A stretch of DNA of 64,000 bases from Candidatus Gemmiger excrementigallinarum (GCA_019116445.1 DXBP01000019.1:53913-117912); one strand, 5' to 3'. Positions 33,167 to 41,990 are shown, counted from the stretch's first letter. Notes: generated from the letters alone by a model not told the origin. Program-made: numbers and translations.

Positions 33167-34606
33167 TTAGTAAGCAATGCCCCAAACGACCATCTTGGTG
33201 GCAGGTTTGCCGCAGACCGGGCAGACATCACTCAGGTGCTCCTGCTCGAACGGCATGCAGCGGCTGGAAAGCCCCGCCTGTTCCTTCATGGCTTCTTCGC
33301 AGGCCAGATCGCCGCACCACATGGTCTTGATGAAACCGGTGGAGGCAGCAGTCTTTTCCTTGATTTCGTCCATGGTGGTGGCGCTCATGGTACGGGCTTC
33401 GCGGTTCTTCAGTGCGCGGTCGTACAGGTCTTTGGCCAGCGCATCCAGCGCGGCGGGAATGGCGGAAGCCAGATCTTCGAACTTGACGAACTGCTTTTCA
33501 CGGGTATCGCGGCGGACCAGCACGCACTGGCCCTGTTCAATGTCGCGGGGGCCGACTTCCAGGCGGATAGGCACGCCCTTCATTTCCCACTGGGCGAACT
33601 TCCAGCCAGGCTGTTTGTCGCTGTCGTCCAGCTTCACGCGGGCGTATTTGCCAATCTCGGCAGCCAGCTCACGGGTCTTTTCCAGAACGCCGGGCTTGTG
33701 GGCGGCCACCGGCACGATGACTACCTGCACCGGGGCAATGGCTGGGGGCAGGATCAGACCGTCGTCATCGCCGTGGGTCATGATGATGGCACCAATCAGA
33801 CGGCTGGAAGCACCCCAGCTGGTCTGGAAGGGGTACTGCAGCGTGTTGTCGCGGCCGGTAAAGGTCACGTCATAGGCACGGCTGAATTTATCACCGAAGT
33901 AATGGCTGGTGCCGCTCTGCAGCGCCTTGCCGTCTTTCATCATGGCTTCGATGGTATAGGTGGCCTCGGCGCCGGCAAACTTTTCCTTGTCGGTCTTGCG
34001 GCCCTTGATCACGGGGATGCACAGGTCATGCTCGCAGAAATCCGCATAGCAGTTCAGCTGCTGTTCGGTTTCCGCCTCGGCCTCGGCAGCCGTTTCGTGA
34101 ATGGTGTGGCCTTCCTGCCACCAGAATTCGCGGGTGCGCAGGAACGGACGGGTGGATTTTTCCCACCGTACCACGCTGCACCACTGGTTGTACAGCATGG
34201 GCAGGTCACGGTAGCTGTGCAGCACATGGCTGAAATGGTCGCAGAACAGCGTTTCGCTGGTGGGGCGCACCGCAAGCCGCTCCTCCAGGGGCTCGCTGCC
34301 GCCCATCGTGACCCAGGCAACCTCAGGGGCAAAGCCGTTGACCAGTTCGCCTTCCTTTTTCAGCAGGCTTTCGGGCATCAGCATGGGCATCGCCACATTC
34401 TCGTGGCCGGTAGCCTTGAAGCGGGCATCCAGGTTTTTCTGGATGTTTTCCCAGATCGCATAGCCGTAGGGGCGCAGCACCACAAAACCCTTCACGCTGG
34501 AATATTCCACCAGTTCGGCTTTGGTGCAGATGTCGGTATACCACTGGGCGAAGTCGACCTCCTGCGCGGTGATCGCTTCGACCATTTTTTTCTTATCGCT
34601 TGCCAT
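33167..34606 (-). CDS. proS: Prolyl-tRNA synthetase, type 3 (archaeal/eukaryal-like)
   Basis: The 479-residue class II synthetase charges tRNA-Pro. Motif 2 lies in YNQWCSVVRWEKSTRPFLRTREFWWQEGHT and motif 3 in IGAIIMTHGDDDGLILPP. It lacks the INS editing domain of the long bacterial form and has the C-terminal zinc-binding-type domain ending in a Tyr (CPVCGKPATKMVVWGIAY), as expected for the short archaeal-like class. It lies 31 bases after acpP on the same strand and is probably co-transcribed. Confidence 0.95.
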   Translation of the reverse strand: MASDKKKMVEAITAQEVDFAQWYTDICTKAELVEYSSVKGFVVLRPYGYAIWENIQKNLDARFKATGHENVAMPMLMPESLLKKEGELVNGFAPEVAWVTMGGSEPLEERLAVRPTSETLFCDHFSHVLHSYRDLPMLYNQWCSVVRWEKSTRPFLRTREFWWQEGHTIHETAAEAEAETEQQLNCYADFCEHDLCIPVIKGRKTDKEKFAGAEATYTIEAMMKDGKALQSGTSHYFGDKFSRAYDVTFTGRDNTLQYPFQTSWGASSRLIGAIIMTHGDDDGLILPPAIAPVQVVIVPVAAHKPGVLEKTRELAAEIGKYARVKLDDSDKQPGWKFAQWEMKGVPIRLEVGPRDIEQGQCVLVRRDTREKQFVKFEDLASAIPAALDALAKDLYDRALKNREARTMSATTMDEIKEKTAASTGFIKTMWCGDLACEEAMKEQAGLSSRCMPFEQEHLSDVCPVCGKPATKMVVWGIAY

Positions 34607-34637
34607 GTCTACTCCTTCACATCATACGGCGTGAACC

Positions 34638-34874
34638 TTACAGCCGCTCCTCCAGATAATTGACCACATCACCGACGGTGTGGAAGGTCTCGATGTCTTC
34701 ATCGGGAATCTCCACGCCGAACTCGTCGGACAGGGTGGTGATCATATCAATAACATCCAGGCTGTCAGCGCCGAAATCGTTGACGATATCGCTGTCAGGG
34801 GTGATTTTCTCAGGGTCAACTTCCAGCTGATCAGCCAGGTAATCGCGGATACGCGCAAAAACTTCGGAATCCAT
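34638..34874 (-). CDS. acpP: Acyl carrier protein
   Basis: The 78-residue acidic four-helix protein carries the phosphopantetheine attachment Ser in FGADSLDVIDMIT. Length and charge are standard for the fatty-acid-synthesis ACP. No fab genes are adjacent; the neighbours are proS downstream and the divergent dapF. The start follows AGAAGGAG. Confidence 0.96.
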   Translation of the reverse strand: MDSEVFARIRDYLADQLEVDPEKITPDSDIVNDFGADSLDVIDMITTLSDEFGVEIPDEDIETFHTVGDVVNYLEERL

Positions 34875-34909
34875 AATTTAACTCCTTCTGCAAACAAATA
34901 TTCATTAAA

Positions 34910-34938
34910 TATATAGCGTATCTGCCGAAGGATGTCAA
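34910..34938 (-). promoter_or_regulatory. acpP promoter
   Basis: On the minus strand: consensus TTGACA (34933-34938), a 17-base spacer and TATATA (34910-34915). Confidence 0.75.
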
Positions 34939-35022
34939 GGGGGGCCGGGAAAAATGGGCGTCCCGCCGCCGAGTGTTGAAATCCTATTCTGCCGCATACC
35001 TTGATCGGGGGAGTGTGATGGC

Positions 35023-35871
35023 ATGAAACTGGAATTTACCAAAATGCAGGGGGCAGGCAACGACTACATTTACCTGGACTGCCGGCACGGTGGTTTGCCG
35101 GCGGAGGCAGGGCAACTTGCGGCCCGGCTTTCCCGGCGAAGATTCTCCGTGGGGTCGGATGGATTGATCTGCATTGCGCCGCCGTTGCTGGCTGATGCCG
35201 ACGCCACGATGGTGATGTTCAATGCCGACGGCAGTGAAGGAATCATGTGCGGCAATGGTGTTCGCTGTGTGGCGGAGTATCTTTATACCCACGGCGTGGA
35301 GAAAGACCTCATCGAACTGGATACGCGGCAGGCCGGGCGCAAAACGCTCTACCGGGTAGGAACACATCAATGGCGGGCAGGTATGGGACGGTTTTCCACC
35401 CGGGCTGAAGATCTGCCGGCAGTGGGGCTGGGCGCAGGGCCGCTGCTGGAAGTACCGCTGGTGGCGGCGGGCCGCCCCTGGCAGGTCAGCTGCATCAGCA
35501 TGGGCAATCCGCACTGCGTGGTGGCCTGCCGGGAAGCGCCGCCCGTGGGGGAAGCACTGGCTTTGTGGGGCGCGGCTCTGTCGCAGCATCCGGCCTTTCC
35601 CCGGGGGACCAATGTGGAATTTGTCCGCGTCGAAAGTCCTTCCGAACTGACAGTCACTGTGTGGGAGCGGGGGAGCGGGGCCACGCTGGCCTGCGGCACA
35701 GGTGCCTGTGCGGCGGTGGCGGCACAGGTCCTGACCGGGCGCTGCCCCCGAGAAAAAACAGTGGAAGTTTCGCTGCCCGGCGGCCGGTTGGGGGTACAGG
35801 TCCTGGCTGACGATACGGTCCTGCTGACCGGTCCGGCAGAAACGGTGTTTTCCGGAACGATTGTGCTTTGA
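35023..35871 (+). CDS. dapF: Diaminopimelate epimerase
   Basis: The 282-residue enzyme converts LL- to meso-diaminopimelate for peptidoglycan and lysine. Both catalytic cysteines are in place: MCGNGVRCVAEYL and ACGTGACAAVAAQ. The N-terminal KMQGAGNDYIYLD motif is complete. The substrate is made by the LL-diaminopimelate aminotransferase encoded 2 kb downstream; a membrane protein gene lies between them. Confidence 0.96.
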   Translation: MKLEFTKMQGAGNDYIYLDCRHGGLPAEAGQLAARLSRRRFSVGSDGLICIAPPLLADADATMVMFNADGSEGIMCGNGVRCVAEYLYTHGVEKDLIELDTRQAGRKTLYRVGTHQWRAGMGRFSTRAEDLPAVGLGAGPLLEVPLVAAGRPWQVSCISMGNPHCVVACREAPPVGEALALWGAALSQHPAFPRGTNVEFVRVESPSELTVTVWERGSGATLACGTGACAAVAAQVLTGRCPREKTVEVSLPGGRLGVQVLADDTVLLTGPAETVFSGTIVL

Positions 35872-35880
35872 GGCGGCTTC

Positions 35881-35909
35881 TTTACACAGGCAAATGGGAC
35901 TGCTATAAT
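35881..35909 (+). promoter_or_regulatory. Promoter of the membrane protein gene after dapF
   Basis: TTTACA (35881-35886), a 17-base spacer and TATAAT (35904-35909) with extended TGC. Confidence 0.7.
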
Positions 35910-35948
35910 GGGGATAACCCTTTTATCAATAGGAAGGAAGTTTCTAGT

Positions 35949-37640
35949 ATGTTGCGTCAAAAATTGCGGACGGCTTTGTTGATTCCGGGAGAAAAGAAAA
36001 GCGACCGCTTCTTCCGGCTCTTTCCGTGGATTTTTCTGATTGCGGCCTATTGCATCACGATGCTGGTGCTCTGCCTGCATGGCCGTGCCTACATCGACAG
36101 TGATATGGCCAGTGAGATGATTCTGTCGGACATTCTGAACAAAGAGGGCGGTTTGCTCACCACACAATGGTGGTACTCTACCGAGTTGCAGGTTTTTTGT
36201 CTGCAAATCTTTTATCGTATAGGTTTGCTGATATTCCCGCACCATTGGTATGCTGCGCGAATGTTGGGGCAGGCGTTGTTTATGCTTGCGCTGATTCTTT
36301 CGTATCTGTATATGGCACGCGGCTTGGGACTGCGAAATAGTGGTGTATGGGGGGCAGCAGCGTTAGCCTGCCCATTTGGTGCATGGTATCTTTGGTATGG
36401 CCCTTTTGGGGGATATTATCTGCCCTATATGATTTTGCTGCTGCTGGGATTTGGCGTGATGCTTCGACTGATGAAACCGGCAGGAAAGCGCCGCCGTATT
36501 GCCCAGTGGCTGTTCTTGCTGGCTACAAGCGCAGCTTCCGGTTTGAACGGCCTGAAAGGATTGATGGGATTTTTTGTCCCTATGATGCTGGCTGCTCTGG
36601 TGGCATTGGGGTTGCAATGGCATACTTCTCCGGAACGTTGCCCCGACAAAGAAAAGTGTCTGACCGTTGCGGCTGTTTTGGCGTTGCTGGTTGCAGGTGG
36701 AGCCTATGCGTTCAACAGTGTGTATTTGACAGCGACGCATACTTATGCAAGTTATAATGACCGGCTGTGGAATACGCTTGATTTTGCCACCCTGGCGAAC
36801 AAATGGATGGATTTTCTGTCGCTGTTTGGGTATCCGGTAGATTCTTTCCTGAAGGGGAAAGTGAAGCTCTTCTCACTGGAAGGTATATTGTCGGCTTTCA
36901 GCGTGTTGATCGCGGGGGCAATTGTATTTTCGTTGGTGCGGCTTTTGTTCCGATGGAAAGAACTGGACTCCGTTCAACGGGCGGCCCCGCTGTTGCTGAC
37001 CTCGGTTTGCGTGGTCCAGGGCGTGGTTTTTGCCTGCACAGGGGATGTGCAGTCTGCCAATGCTTCGTACTGGCTTACCTCGATGCCGCTGGTGTTCCCG
37101 GTTTTGCAACTGGAAGGGGAAACAGAGCACTTCCGGGTGCGCTTTACCAGGCGAATGGCGGCAATTGCTTTTTGTGTTTGCTTCGTGGCCACCAGCATAT
37201 CTTCTACGCGGCAGTTTTTCCAACAGGGCTACCGCGTGAATCCTCATCTGGAAGAAGTCTGCGACTGGCTGCAGGAACAGGGGTACACCCAGGGTTATGC
37301 GACTTTCTGGAATGGCAATGTGCTGACCGAATGGTCTGACGGGCAGATAGAAATGTGGGTGGCCAACGATTTCAATACGATGCAACCGTACCAGTGGCTG
37401 CAAAAAACCAGTCATGCCCAACCGCCGGAGGGAAAGATTTTCCTGCTTACAACCAGAGATGAACTGGGAACGATGGGCCTGTCGAATTTGTATTGGTGGT
37501 CTACGGTCGTGTATGAAGATGATGAACAGCAGATCACCGACCGGACCAAACGATATGTTGTCATGGAGTATTCCAGCTATGACGACATGATGGCCGCCAT
37601 TGCCGGGGCGCAGTCCTGGGCGGCGGAAGGGAAAGTCTGA
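35949..37640 (+). CDS. GT-C-like polytopic membrane protein
   Basis: The protein has 563 residues from ATG 35949 (MLRQKLRTALLIPGEKK) with AGGAAGGAAG upstream. About twelve helices and a C-terminal soluble domain of roughly 120 residues. After the first helix the loop reads AYIDSDMASEMILSDIL, an acidic D-x-D-type motif in the position of the GT-C catalytic loop, so a lipid-sugar-dependent glycosyltransferase is plausible. I cannot name a family with confidence. Codon use is more A/T-rich than the flanking dap genes and it has its own promoter, so it may be a later insertion between dapF and dapL. Confidence 0.6.
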   Translation: MLRQKLRTALLIPGEKKSDRFFRLFPWIFLIAAYCITMLVLCLHGRAYIDSDMASEMILSDILNKEGGLLTTQWWYSTELQVFCLQIFYRIGLLIFPHHWYAARMLGQALFMLALILSYLYMARGLGLRNSGVWGAAALACPFGAWYLWYGPFGGYYLPYMILLLLGFGVMLRLMKPAGKRRRIAQWLFLLATSAASGLNGLKGLMGFFVPMMLAALVALGLQWHTSPERCPDKEKCLTVAAVLALLVAGGAYAFNSVYLTATHTYASYNDRLWNTLDFATLANKWMDFLSLFGYPVDSFLKGKVKLFSLEGILSAFSVLIAGAIVFSLVRLLFRWKELDSVQRAAPLLLTSVCVVQGVVFACTGDVQSANASYWLTSMPLVFPVLQLEGETEHFRVRFTRRMAAIAFCVCFVATSISSTRQFFQQGYRVNPHLEEVCDWLQEQGYTQGYATFWNGNVLTEWSDGQIEMWVANDFNTMQPYQWLQKTSHAQPPEGKIFLLTTRDELGTMGLSNLYWWSTVVYEDDEQQITDRTKRYVVMEYSSYDDMMAAIAGAQSWAAEGKV

Positions 37641-37656
37641 CGGAGCGAATCTTCCC

Positions 37657-37685
37657 TTGCACCCTTGGCAAAATTGTGGTAAATT
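37657..37685 (+). promoter_or_regulatory. dapL promoter
   Basis: TTGCAC (37657-37662), a 17-base spacer and TAAATT (37680-37685) with extended TGG. Confidence 0.6.
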
Positions 37686-37724
37686 AATTCTAATTGGATA
37701 AGTATACATACGAGGGGGATTCTC

Positions 37725-38912
37725 ATGCAACTCAATCCACATTATGCAGAACTGAATGAAAGCTACCTGTTCAGCACCATCGCCCATAAAATCACCGAAT
37801 ACCAGAAGGCCCATCCGGATGCGGATGTTATTCGTCTGGGCATCGGTGATGTAACGCTGCCGCTGGCCAAGCCGGTGGTGGAAGCGCTCCACAAGGCTGT
37901 GGAGGAGATGGGCCATAAGGAAACCTTCCGCGGGTACGGTCCCGAACAGGGATATGATTTCCTGCGCGAAGCCATCCGCCGGTATTATGGGGATCGCGGC
38001 GTGGCGCTGGAACTGGGCGAAATTTTTGTTTCGGACGGTGCCAAGAGCGATCTGGGCAACCTGCTGGATCTGTTCTCTGTCAACAACACGGTGCTGGTGC
38101 CCGACCCGGTCTATCCGGTGTACGTGGACGACAACATGATGGCGGGACGTACCATCCGGTACATGGCGGCCAATGCCGAAAATAACTTCCTGCCCATGCC
38201 GGACGATGCCACCGATGCAGACATCGTCTATCTGTGCAGTCCCAATAACCCCACCGGTGCGGCGTACACCAAAGCCCAGCTGGCTGAGTGGGTCAAGTGG
38301 GCCAAGGCACATCACGCCGTTATCCTGTACGATGCCGCGTATGAGTGCTTCGTCAGCGAGGAAGGCTGTGCCCGCAGCATTTATGAAGTTGAGGGCGCCA
38401 AGGAAGTGGCTGTGGAAGTGTGCAGCTTCTCCAAGATCGCCGGCTTCACCGGTACCCGCTGCGGCTATACCGTGGTTCCCTTTGCCATCGAATCGGAAGG
38501 CCAGAGCCTGAACAAGATGTGGCTGCGCCGCCAGACCACCAAGTTCAACGGCGTGCCCTACATTGTGCAGCGCGGCGCCGAGGCGGTCTTTACCGAGGAA
38601 GGCATGAAGGAAATCCAGCAGAATCTGGATTATTACCGTAAGAATGCAGCGGTCATCGGAGCCGCGCTGGACGAAGCAGGCGTGTGGTACTGCGGCGGCA
38701 AAAACAGCCCCTATGTCTGGATGCGTTGCCCGGGCGGCATGGGCAGCTGGGAGTTCTTTGATTGGCTGCTGGATACCGCCCACATCGTGGGCACGCCCGG
38801 TGAGGGCTTTGGCCCCTGCGGCAAAGGTTACTTCCGCCTGACGGCGTTCGGGGATGCCGAGCGTACCAAGGAAGCTGCGGAACGCCTGAAAGCGGCCCTG
38901 GCAAAGCTGTGA
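37725..38912 (+). CDS. dapL: LL-diaminopimelate aminotransferase
   Basis: The 395-residue fold-type-I PLP enzyme makes LL-DAP directly from tetrahydrodipicolinate, bypassing the acylated dapD/dapC/dapE route. Motifs: LGIGDVTLPL, GYGPEQGYDFLREAI, CSPNNPTGA, PLP Lys in CSFSKIAGFTGTRCGY and the C-terminal Arg in YFRLTAFG. It pairs with dapF. A PNPOx-like gene follows after 20 bases. Confidence 0.96.
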   Translation: MQLNPHYAELNESYLFSTIAHKITEYQKAHPDADVIRLGIGDVTLPLAKPVVEALHKAVEEMGHKETFRGYGPEQGYDFLREAIRRYYGDRGVALELGEIFVSDGAKSDLGNLLDLFSVNNTVLVPDPVYPVYVDDNMMAGRTIRYMAANAENNFLPMPDDATDADIVYLCSPNNPTGAAYTKAQLAEWVKWAKAHHAVILYDAAYECFVSEEGCARSIYEVEGAKEVAVEVCSFSKIAGFTGTRCGYTVVPFAIESEGQSLNKMWLRRQTTKFNGVPYIVQRGAEAVFTEEGMKEIQQNLDYYRKNAAVIGAALDEAGVWYCGGKNSPYVWMRCPGGMGSWEFFDWLLDTAHIVGTPGEGFGPCGKGYFRLTAFGDAERTKEAAERLKAALAKL

Positions 38913-38932
38913 ATCCAAGAGGAGGGATTGTC

Positions 38933-39343
38933 ATGAAACCGAATGAAGAGATTATGAATTTTCTGAAGGAAAATCCCACGTTCTATCTGGCTACGGTGGA
39001 CGGGTATCTGCCCCGCGTGCGTCCGCTGGGATTTGCCATGTGGTATAACGGCCACCTGTGCCTGGCCATCGGCAAGCATAAGGCAGCCTACAAACAGCTG
39101 CTGGACAATACCAACCTCGAAATCTGTGCAGCCAATGATCGCGGTGAGTGGCTGCGGGTGCAGGGTACTGCCAACTTTGACAACACGCCCGAAGCGCAGG
39201 AGGCTGCGTTCCAGGTGATGCCGCAGCTGCAGGACCTCTATAACGAGGAAACCGGTAACAAACTGGGTATCGTGTACATGGATCATCTGTCTGCAAAACT
39301 GTTCTCCATGTCGGGAACGGTCAAGGACATTATGAATTATTGA
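38933..39343 (+). CDS. Pyridoxamine 5'-phosphate oxidase-like FMN-binding protein
   Basis: The protein has 136 residues from ATG 38933 (MKPNEEIMNFLKENP) with AAGAGGAGGG upstream. A split-barrel flavin-binding fold: FYLATVDGYLPRVRPLGFAMWYNGHLCLAIGKHKAAYKQL is the conserved half. Family members reduce or oxidise flavin substrates with varied specificity; this is not PdxH itself. It is probably co-transcribed with dapL and ends at a strong terminator. Confidence 0.85.
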   Translation: MKPNEEIMNFLKENPTFYLATVDGYLPRVRPLGFAMWYNGHLCLAIGKHKAAYKQLLDNTNLEICAANDRGEWLRVQGTANFDNTPEAQEAAFQVMPQLQDLYNEETGNKLGIVYMDHLSAKLFSMSGTVKDIMNY

Positions 39344-39357
39344 GTTTCCATACATGG

Positions 39358-39385
39358 GCGGGCCCCGCAGGGGCCCGCTTTTTTT
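39358..39385 (+). terminator. Intrinsic terminator
   Basis: GCGGGCCCC-GCA-GGGGCCCGC followed by T7. Confidence 0.95.
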
Positions 39386-39394
39386 GTGAATATC

Positions 39395-39420
39395 TGTAAC
39401 GTTTGGGCAATTGCTGCGTC
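39395..39420 (+). promoter_or_regulatory. ECF-type promoter upstream of the sigma factor gene
   Basis: TGTAAC (39395-39400), a 16-base spacer and CGTC (39417-39420), 45 bases before the sigma gene start. This matches the -35/-10 pattern of Bacillus ECF sigma factors such as SigX, SigV and SigM. No good vegetative promoter is seen in the same gap, which suggests autoregulation. Confidence 0.6.
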
Positions 39421-39464
39421 TTATGGATACAACCGGTTGAAAAATGAGGAGAGGAGGGCCATGG

Positions 39465-39953
39465 ATGGACAAAGATAGCTTTGAACAGGTATACATCCAG
39501 TACCACAAAGTAGTCTATGCCTATCTGCTGTCGCTGTGCCGTAATGAAGAACTGGCCGCCGACCTTGCCCAGGAAACCTTTTATAAGGCGCTGCGCGGGA
39601 TAGACCGGTTTCAGGGCGAATGTGCGCTGAACGTCTGGCTGTGCAGCATCGCTAAACACGCGTTCACGGATTATTACCGCCGTCACCGACGGGAAGCCCC
39701 GTTGCCCGAGCAGACACCGGACAACCCGGACGCCGACCCGCTGCCGGGAGAAAAGCTGGAACAGCGGCAGACGGCGCTGACACTTCACAAAGCGCTGCAT
39801 GCTTTGCCGGAACCCTACCGGGAAGTGTTCTGGCTGCGGGCTTATGGGGAACTTACCTTTGCCGAGATCGGGGCCCTGCATGGAAAAACAGAAAATTGGG
39901 CACGGGTGACCTACTACCGGGCCCGTACCAAACTGAAGGAGGCTTTGCCATGA
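39465..39953 (+). CDS. ECF-type RNA polymerase sigma factor
   Basis: The protein has 162 residues from ATG 39465 (MDKDSFEQVYIQYH), with GAGGAGGG 6 bases upstream. Region 2 (VYAYLLSLCRNEELAADLAQETFYKALRGIDRF, including the -10-binding helix) and region 4 (LPEPYREVFWLRAYGELTFAEIGALHGKTENWARVTYYRAR) are both complete. Its stop overlaps the start of an anti-sigma factor gene, as is usual for ECF pairs. The signal sensed is unknown. Confidence 0.93.
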   Translation: MDKDSFEQVYIQYHKVVYAYLLSLCRNEELAADLAQETFYKALRGIDRFQGECALNVWLCSIAKHAFTDYYRRHRREAPLPEQTPDNPDADPLPGEKLEQRQTALTLHKALHALPEPYREVFWLRAYGELTFAEIGALHGKTENWARVTYYRARTKLKEALP

Positions 39954-40675
39954 AACTGCCCTGTTATCTGGTGCGCGACCTGCTGCCGCTGTACAAAGAC
40001 GACGTGTGTGAGCCGGAAACCGCCGCCGACGTGCGGGAGCATCTGGAGGGATGCACCGACTGCCGTACCCTGTGGGAAGCACTGCAGACTGCCGCCCCGC
40101 TGGAAGAAGCGGTGGACCATGCCAAGGCGCAGGAACAGGCTGCTGCCCTGCGCCGGGTCAAGCACACCCAGCAGAAAAAGCGGGTGCTGATTGTACTGGC
40201 CGCGGTACTGGCCACTCTGTGCGCAGTGTATCTGGGGTTGCGGTTGGTGTATGACTATGCCAATAATACCTATCTTGATTATGATGTGGAGAATATTCTG
40301 AAAGTGGAATATGAAGAACACCCGGGGGAAGGGGACAATCCCTGGGCTGGGGACGGATTGTATATCACGCTGGACCCCAAAGCGTACAGTTCGCTGGCCT
40401 GGACCAGCGTGCTGGATACGGAGGAGGGAACGGTGCTGCTCTTTACCCTGGGATGTTCCCTGTGGCACCACTGGTTGGGGACAACCTGGCAGGGTGGTGA
40501 GGCGGATGCCTACGCAAGAGGGATTTGCACCACCGGCGGATATGGCCGCACTACGGTGGAGAACCTGACCGCCGCGTACTACCTGCCTTACAGTGCGTTT
40601 GAAACCTGGGTGGAGCAGCAAAAACAGGAACTGCCCGAGGATGCCGTTCTGGTATGGCAGCGTGACGACCAGTGA
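39950..40675 (+). CDS. Zinc-finger anti-sigma factor, membrane-anchored
   Basis: The protein has 241 residues from ATG 39950 (MKLPCYLVRDLLPLYKDD), with ATGA overlap to the sigma gene. The N-terminal ZAS domain has the HxxxCxxC motif (HLEGCTDC). One transmembrane helix follows (VLIVLAAVLATLCAVYLGL, about residues 82-102), then a 140-residue extracytoplasmic domain I do not recognise that may sense the signal. Confidence 0.88.
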   Translation: MKLPCYLVRDLLPLYKDDVCEPETAADVREHLEGCTDCRTLWEALQTAAPLEEAVDHAKAQEQAAALRRVKHTQQKKRVLIVLAAVLATLCAVYLGLRLVYDYANNTYLDYDVENILKVEYEEHPGEGDNPWAGDGLYITLDPKAYSSLAWTSVLDTEEGTVLLFTLGCSLWHHWLGTTWQGGEADAYARGICTTGGYGRTTVENLTAAYYLPYSAFETWVEQQKQELPEDAVLVWQRDDQ

Positions 40676-40676
40676 C

Positions 40677-40718
40677 AAAAACAAAACACCGCCCCGCGCA
40701 ACCTTGCGCGGGGCGGTG
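40677..40718 (-). terminator. Terminator of mgsA
   Basis: A 15-bp perfect stem CACCGCCCCGCGCAA/TTGCGCGGGGCGGTG with a 2-base gap, followed on the minus strand by TTTTGTTTTT. Plus-strand transcripts of the anti-sigma gene also reach it but lack a T-run. Confidence 0.85.
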
Positions 40719-40736
40719 CTGTGTATAGCGTAAAAA

Positions 40737-41141
40737 TCAGTGCTGGGGGTTCAGGATGGTGCGCCAGTCCAGATCGCCGTGTTCCAGGCCATGAATGAGA
40801 ACTTCGGCGGTGGCAATGTTGGTGGCCACCGGGATGTTATGTACATCGCAGATGCGCAGCAGATTCATCTCGTTAGGCTCACTGGGCTTGGCGCTGATAG
40901 GGTCGCGGAAAAACAGCAGCATGTCCACTTCGTCACAGGCGATGCGGGCCATGATCTGCTGGTCACCGCCATGACCGCCAGGCAGGAATTTCTGCACAGT
41001 CAAGCCGGTATTTTCTTCCACAAGGCGTCCGGTAGTACCGGTGGCGATCAACTGGTGTTGCGACAAAATATGCCGATAGGCAGTGCAGAATTGCACGATC
41101 AGCTCCTTCTTGGAGTCGTGTGCCACCAAGGCGATTATCAT
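40737..41141 (-). CDS. mgsA: Methylglyoxal synthase
   Basis: The protein has 134 residues from ATG 41141 (MIIALVAHDSKKELIVQF); the track start is 15 codons longer and overlaps the ribosome binding region. It converts dihydroxyacetone phosphate to methylglyoxal and phosphate. Motifs: VAHDSKK, ATGTTGRL phosphate loop, GGHGGDQQI (catalytic Asp) and FFRDPISAKPSEPN. It follows minD, as in the clostridial mre-min-mgsA order. Confidence 0.95.
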   Translation of the reverse strand: MIIALVAHDSKKELIVQFCTAYRHILSQHQLIATGTTGRLVEENTGLTVQKFLPGGHGGDQQIMARIACDEVDMLLFFRDPISAKPSEPNEMNLLRICDVHNIPVATNIATAEVLIHGLEHGDLDWRTILNPQH

Positions 41142-41166
41142 AACGCTACACCATCCTTCACAAACA

Positions 41167-41907
41167 TTAAAAGGTAAGCGGAACACGCTGTCCGCACAGA
41201 CGTTTTGCCATAGCCTGCCCGGCTACCACCGCAGGATCACCGGGGGCGGGAATCGTGCCCTGGGCACCGGCCTGCTGCAGTTCCCGGCTTTCGGGAATTA
41301 CCGCCAGCAGCTGGGCGCCCACGGTATCAATACACTCATCCAGATCAAATACCGCCGCCCGTTTGCCGAAACTGTCCCGTGTGACGCGGTTCATCACCAG
41401 CCGCACGGTGCTTTGAGGGCGTCCGCCGGTCAGGATGCGGTCGGCTACGATTTTGCCGTCCCGCAGGGCCACCGGGTCCGGCGTCAGTACCAGCAGGGCC
41501 TTGTCCGCCACGGAAACCGCCGCGGTAAAGGGGGCTCCCATCCCGGCGGCAGTATCCAGCAGGACAAAATCAAAATACGGACGTACGGCCATCAGCAGCC
41601 GCCCCAGGGGAGCGGATTCCACTTCGCCGCCTTCGTACGGGGCGCTGATGACCGAAAGTCCGGGATACAGCGGACTGGGTACGATGGCCTTGCCGGCTTC
41701 GCACCGTCCGCAGAGAACATCTTCAATATCATAGACCGTGCGGCCATACACACCGGCGATAATATCGACGCTGCGCAGACCGGAATCCAGTTCCACCAGC
41801 AGAACCTTGCGGCCCAGCCGGGCCAGCGATGCGCCCAGCAGCACCGAAACGGTGCTTTTGCCGGTACCGCCTTTGCCGGAACAGAGCATGATACATTGTG
41901 CGTTCAA
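41167..41907 (-). CDS. minD: MinD-like septum-site ATPase
   Basis: The 246-residue ATPase has a deviant Walker A motif (CSGKGGTGKST), LVELDSGLRSVD, LLDTAAG and the VMNRVTRD segment. I chose the TTG at 41907 because AGGAGG lies 7 bases upstream, and a shorter start would cut close to the Walker motif. MinD normally positions the division inhibitor MinC, but no minC or minE is next to it. Its C-terminus (AMAKRLCGQRVPLTF) may be a short amphipathic membrane-targeting helix. It lies between pbp2 and mgsA, with its own promoter. Confidence 0.8.
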   Translation of the reverse strand: MNAQCIMLCSGKGGTGKSTVSVLLGASLARLGRKVLLVELDSGLRSVDIIAGVYGRTVYDIEDVLCGRCEAGKAIVPSPLYPGLSVISAPYEGGEVESAPLGRLLMAVRPYFDFVLLDTAAGMGAPFTAAVSVADKALLVLTPDPVALRDGKIVADRILTGGRPQSTVRLVMNRVTRDSFGKRAAVFDLDECIDTVGAQLLAVIPESRELQQAGAQGTIPAPGDPAVVAGQAMAKRLCGQRVPLTF

Positions 41908-41961
41908 GGGCGTGCCTCCTGTATTTGAGGCCGCACAAAACCGCGACACTCTCTCATTGAT

Positions 41962-41990
41962 ATTCTAGCACACTTTGCCCTTGCCGACAA
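41962..41990 (-). promoter_or_regulatory. Promoter of minD-mgsA
   Basis: On the minus strand: TTGTCG (41985-41990), a 17-base spacer and TAGAAT (41962-41967) with extended TGC. Confidence 0.6.

Noticed and set aside
36873-38918. 681-residue minus-strand ORF opposite dapL
   Set aside because: Antisense shadow of dapL and the end of the membrane protein gene.
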